From positions 1-6,344 of the forward strand of contig QHRI01000192.1 of the NCBI GenBank assembly GCA_003221375.1: a DNA stretch of 6,344 nt, written 5' to 3'. The notes under the pieces are model-generated. The model worked only from the letters and a program-made list of their open reading frames with translations, was not told where the DNA came from and did no database searches. This DNA is from Verrucomicrobiota bacterium (GTDB lineage Bacteria; Verrucomicrobiota; Verrucomicrobiia; Chthoniobacterales; UBA10450). Of the stretch, positions 5,792 to 6,344 are shown piece after piece (the first letter of the stretch is position 1; each line of letters starts with the position of its first letter). A program made the translations under genes and the position numbers.

Positions 5792-6344
5792 ATGGCCAAC
5801 TTCTTTCCACGCTGGACCAACTGGATACCGCTCAAACTGGTAATCTGCGGCATCATTGCGGTCTGCGGATTGACCGCAGCGACCTGGTATTACGCGACAC
5901 CAAAGTATACAAAGATCGGCTACGAACCGATCCAGCCAGTGCCGTTTCCGCACGACATCCATGTGACGCAACTGGGAATGGATTGCCGCTATTGCCACAG
6001 CTTTGTGGAAATGGCGGCGCAGTCCAATGTGCCGAATACCCAGACCTGCATGAATTGCCATACACAGGTGCAAAAAGACAATCCGAAGCTGGAGCCGGTG
6101 CGTGCGAGCTGGAAAACGGGCAACCCAGTGGAATGGGTGTGGATCTATCGCACCGTCGACTACGTTTATTACAATCACGCGGCGCACGTGAACCGCGGCA
6201 TAAGTTGCGCCAGTTGTCACGGCCCCGTCAATCATATGTCGACGGTGTATCTGGCCAAGCCTCACAGCATGGCGTGGTGCCTCGAATGCCATCGGCATCC
6301 CGAAAATTTCCTGCGACCCGACGATCAGGTTTTCAATCTCGATT
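5792..6344 (+). CDS. actA: Alternative complex III multihaem cytochrome c subunit ActA, C-terminus beyond the window
   Basis: ActA is the multihaem (normally pentahaem) cytochrome c subunit of alternative complex III, which passes electrons from the menaquinol-oxidising complex to periplasmic carriers or an oxidase. The 184 codons seen contain one N-terminal membrane anchor (about 14-35) and four CxxCH haem sites: CRYCH (65-69), CMNCH (86-90), CASCH (139-143) and CLECH (163-167). Candidate distal ligands occur in the family pattern: PFPHDIH at 51-57, YYNHAAH at 126-132 and PHSM at 157-160. In ActA proteins the fifth haem motif lies near the C-terminus, which is outside the window. ATG 5792 is the first start after an in-frame TGA at 5783-5785; no strong Shine-Dalgarno precedes it. 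The haem order, the spacing and the VEWVWIYRTVDYVYYNHAAH region make ActA much likelier than a generic cytochrome c7. The actB-F genes would be expected to follow. Confidence 0.88.
   Translation, partial: MANFFPRWTNWIPLKLVICGIIAVCGLTAATWYYATPKYTKIGYEPIQPVPFPHDIHVTQLGMDCRYCHSFVEMAAQSNVPNTQTCMNCHTQVQKDNPKLEPVRASWKTGNPVEWVWIYRTVDYVYYNHAAHVNRGISCASCHGPVNHMSTVYLAKPHSMAWCLECHRHPENFLRPDDQVFNLD

Noticed and set aside
5690..6298. Minus-strand open frame of 202 codons opposite actA
   Set aside because: It is antisense to a gene with four haem motifs and a clear membrane anchor. The product is His/Arg-rich without any recognisable motif, as expected for a shadow frame.

Overview
The window looks like a bacterial chromosome of moderate GC content with short intergenic gaps. 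The most likely source is an uncultured, soil-type Verrucomicrobiota (Chthoniobacterales-like), with Acidobacteriota or a related phylum as alternatives. This rests on the gene mix (an alternative complex III pentaheme cytochrome, a GYF_2-Yip1 membrane protein beside a DUF2752 protein), the general absence of strong Shine-Dalgarno sequences, and palindromic repeats between genes. No marker gene is present, so the assignment is tentative. I saw no tRNA, rRNA, CRISPR array or transposase.

Layout: six loci lie on the minus strand and one at the right edge lies on the plus strand. Reading the minus strand in its own 5'->3' direction (right to left), there are: a secreted amidohydrolase-3 enzyme (5450-3774); a short AlkA-type 3-methyladenine DNA glycosylase (3749-3111); a GYF_2/Yip1 multi-pass membrane protein (3011-2169); a DUF2752 membrane protein (2162-1740); a broken UDP-glucuronate 4-epimerase-type gene (1625-739); and a sulfotransferase that runs off the left edge (568-1). 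Diverging from the amidohydrolase is actA (5792 to the right edge), the multihaem cytochrome c subunit of alternative complex III, cut off after its fourth haem motif.

The amidohydrolase and glycosylase genes are 24 bp apart and may be co-transcribed, though their functions are unrelated. The Yip1 and DUF2752 genes are 6 bp apart and look like a real two-gene unit for membrane proteins of unknown role. The epimerase remnant and the sulfotransferase suggest the edge of a surface-polysaccharide or sulfated-glycan region. actA probably opens an act operon continuing beyond the window.

The most notable points are these. (1) The epimerase carries two independent lesions: an internal deletion of about 61 bp that shifts the frame and removes the catalytic Ser/Tyr-Gly segment, and replacement of the catalytic Tyr of YxxxK by Cys. 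(2) A 53-bp palindrome abuts the DUF2752 stop codon and can fold into an almost fully paired three-way junction. (3) A second hairpin-ended element of about 109 bp sits 7 bp beyond the epimerase stop codon. I found no convincing new multi-gene system.
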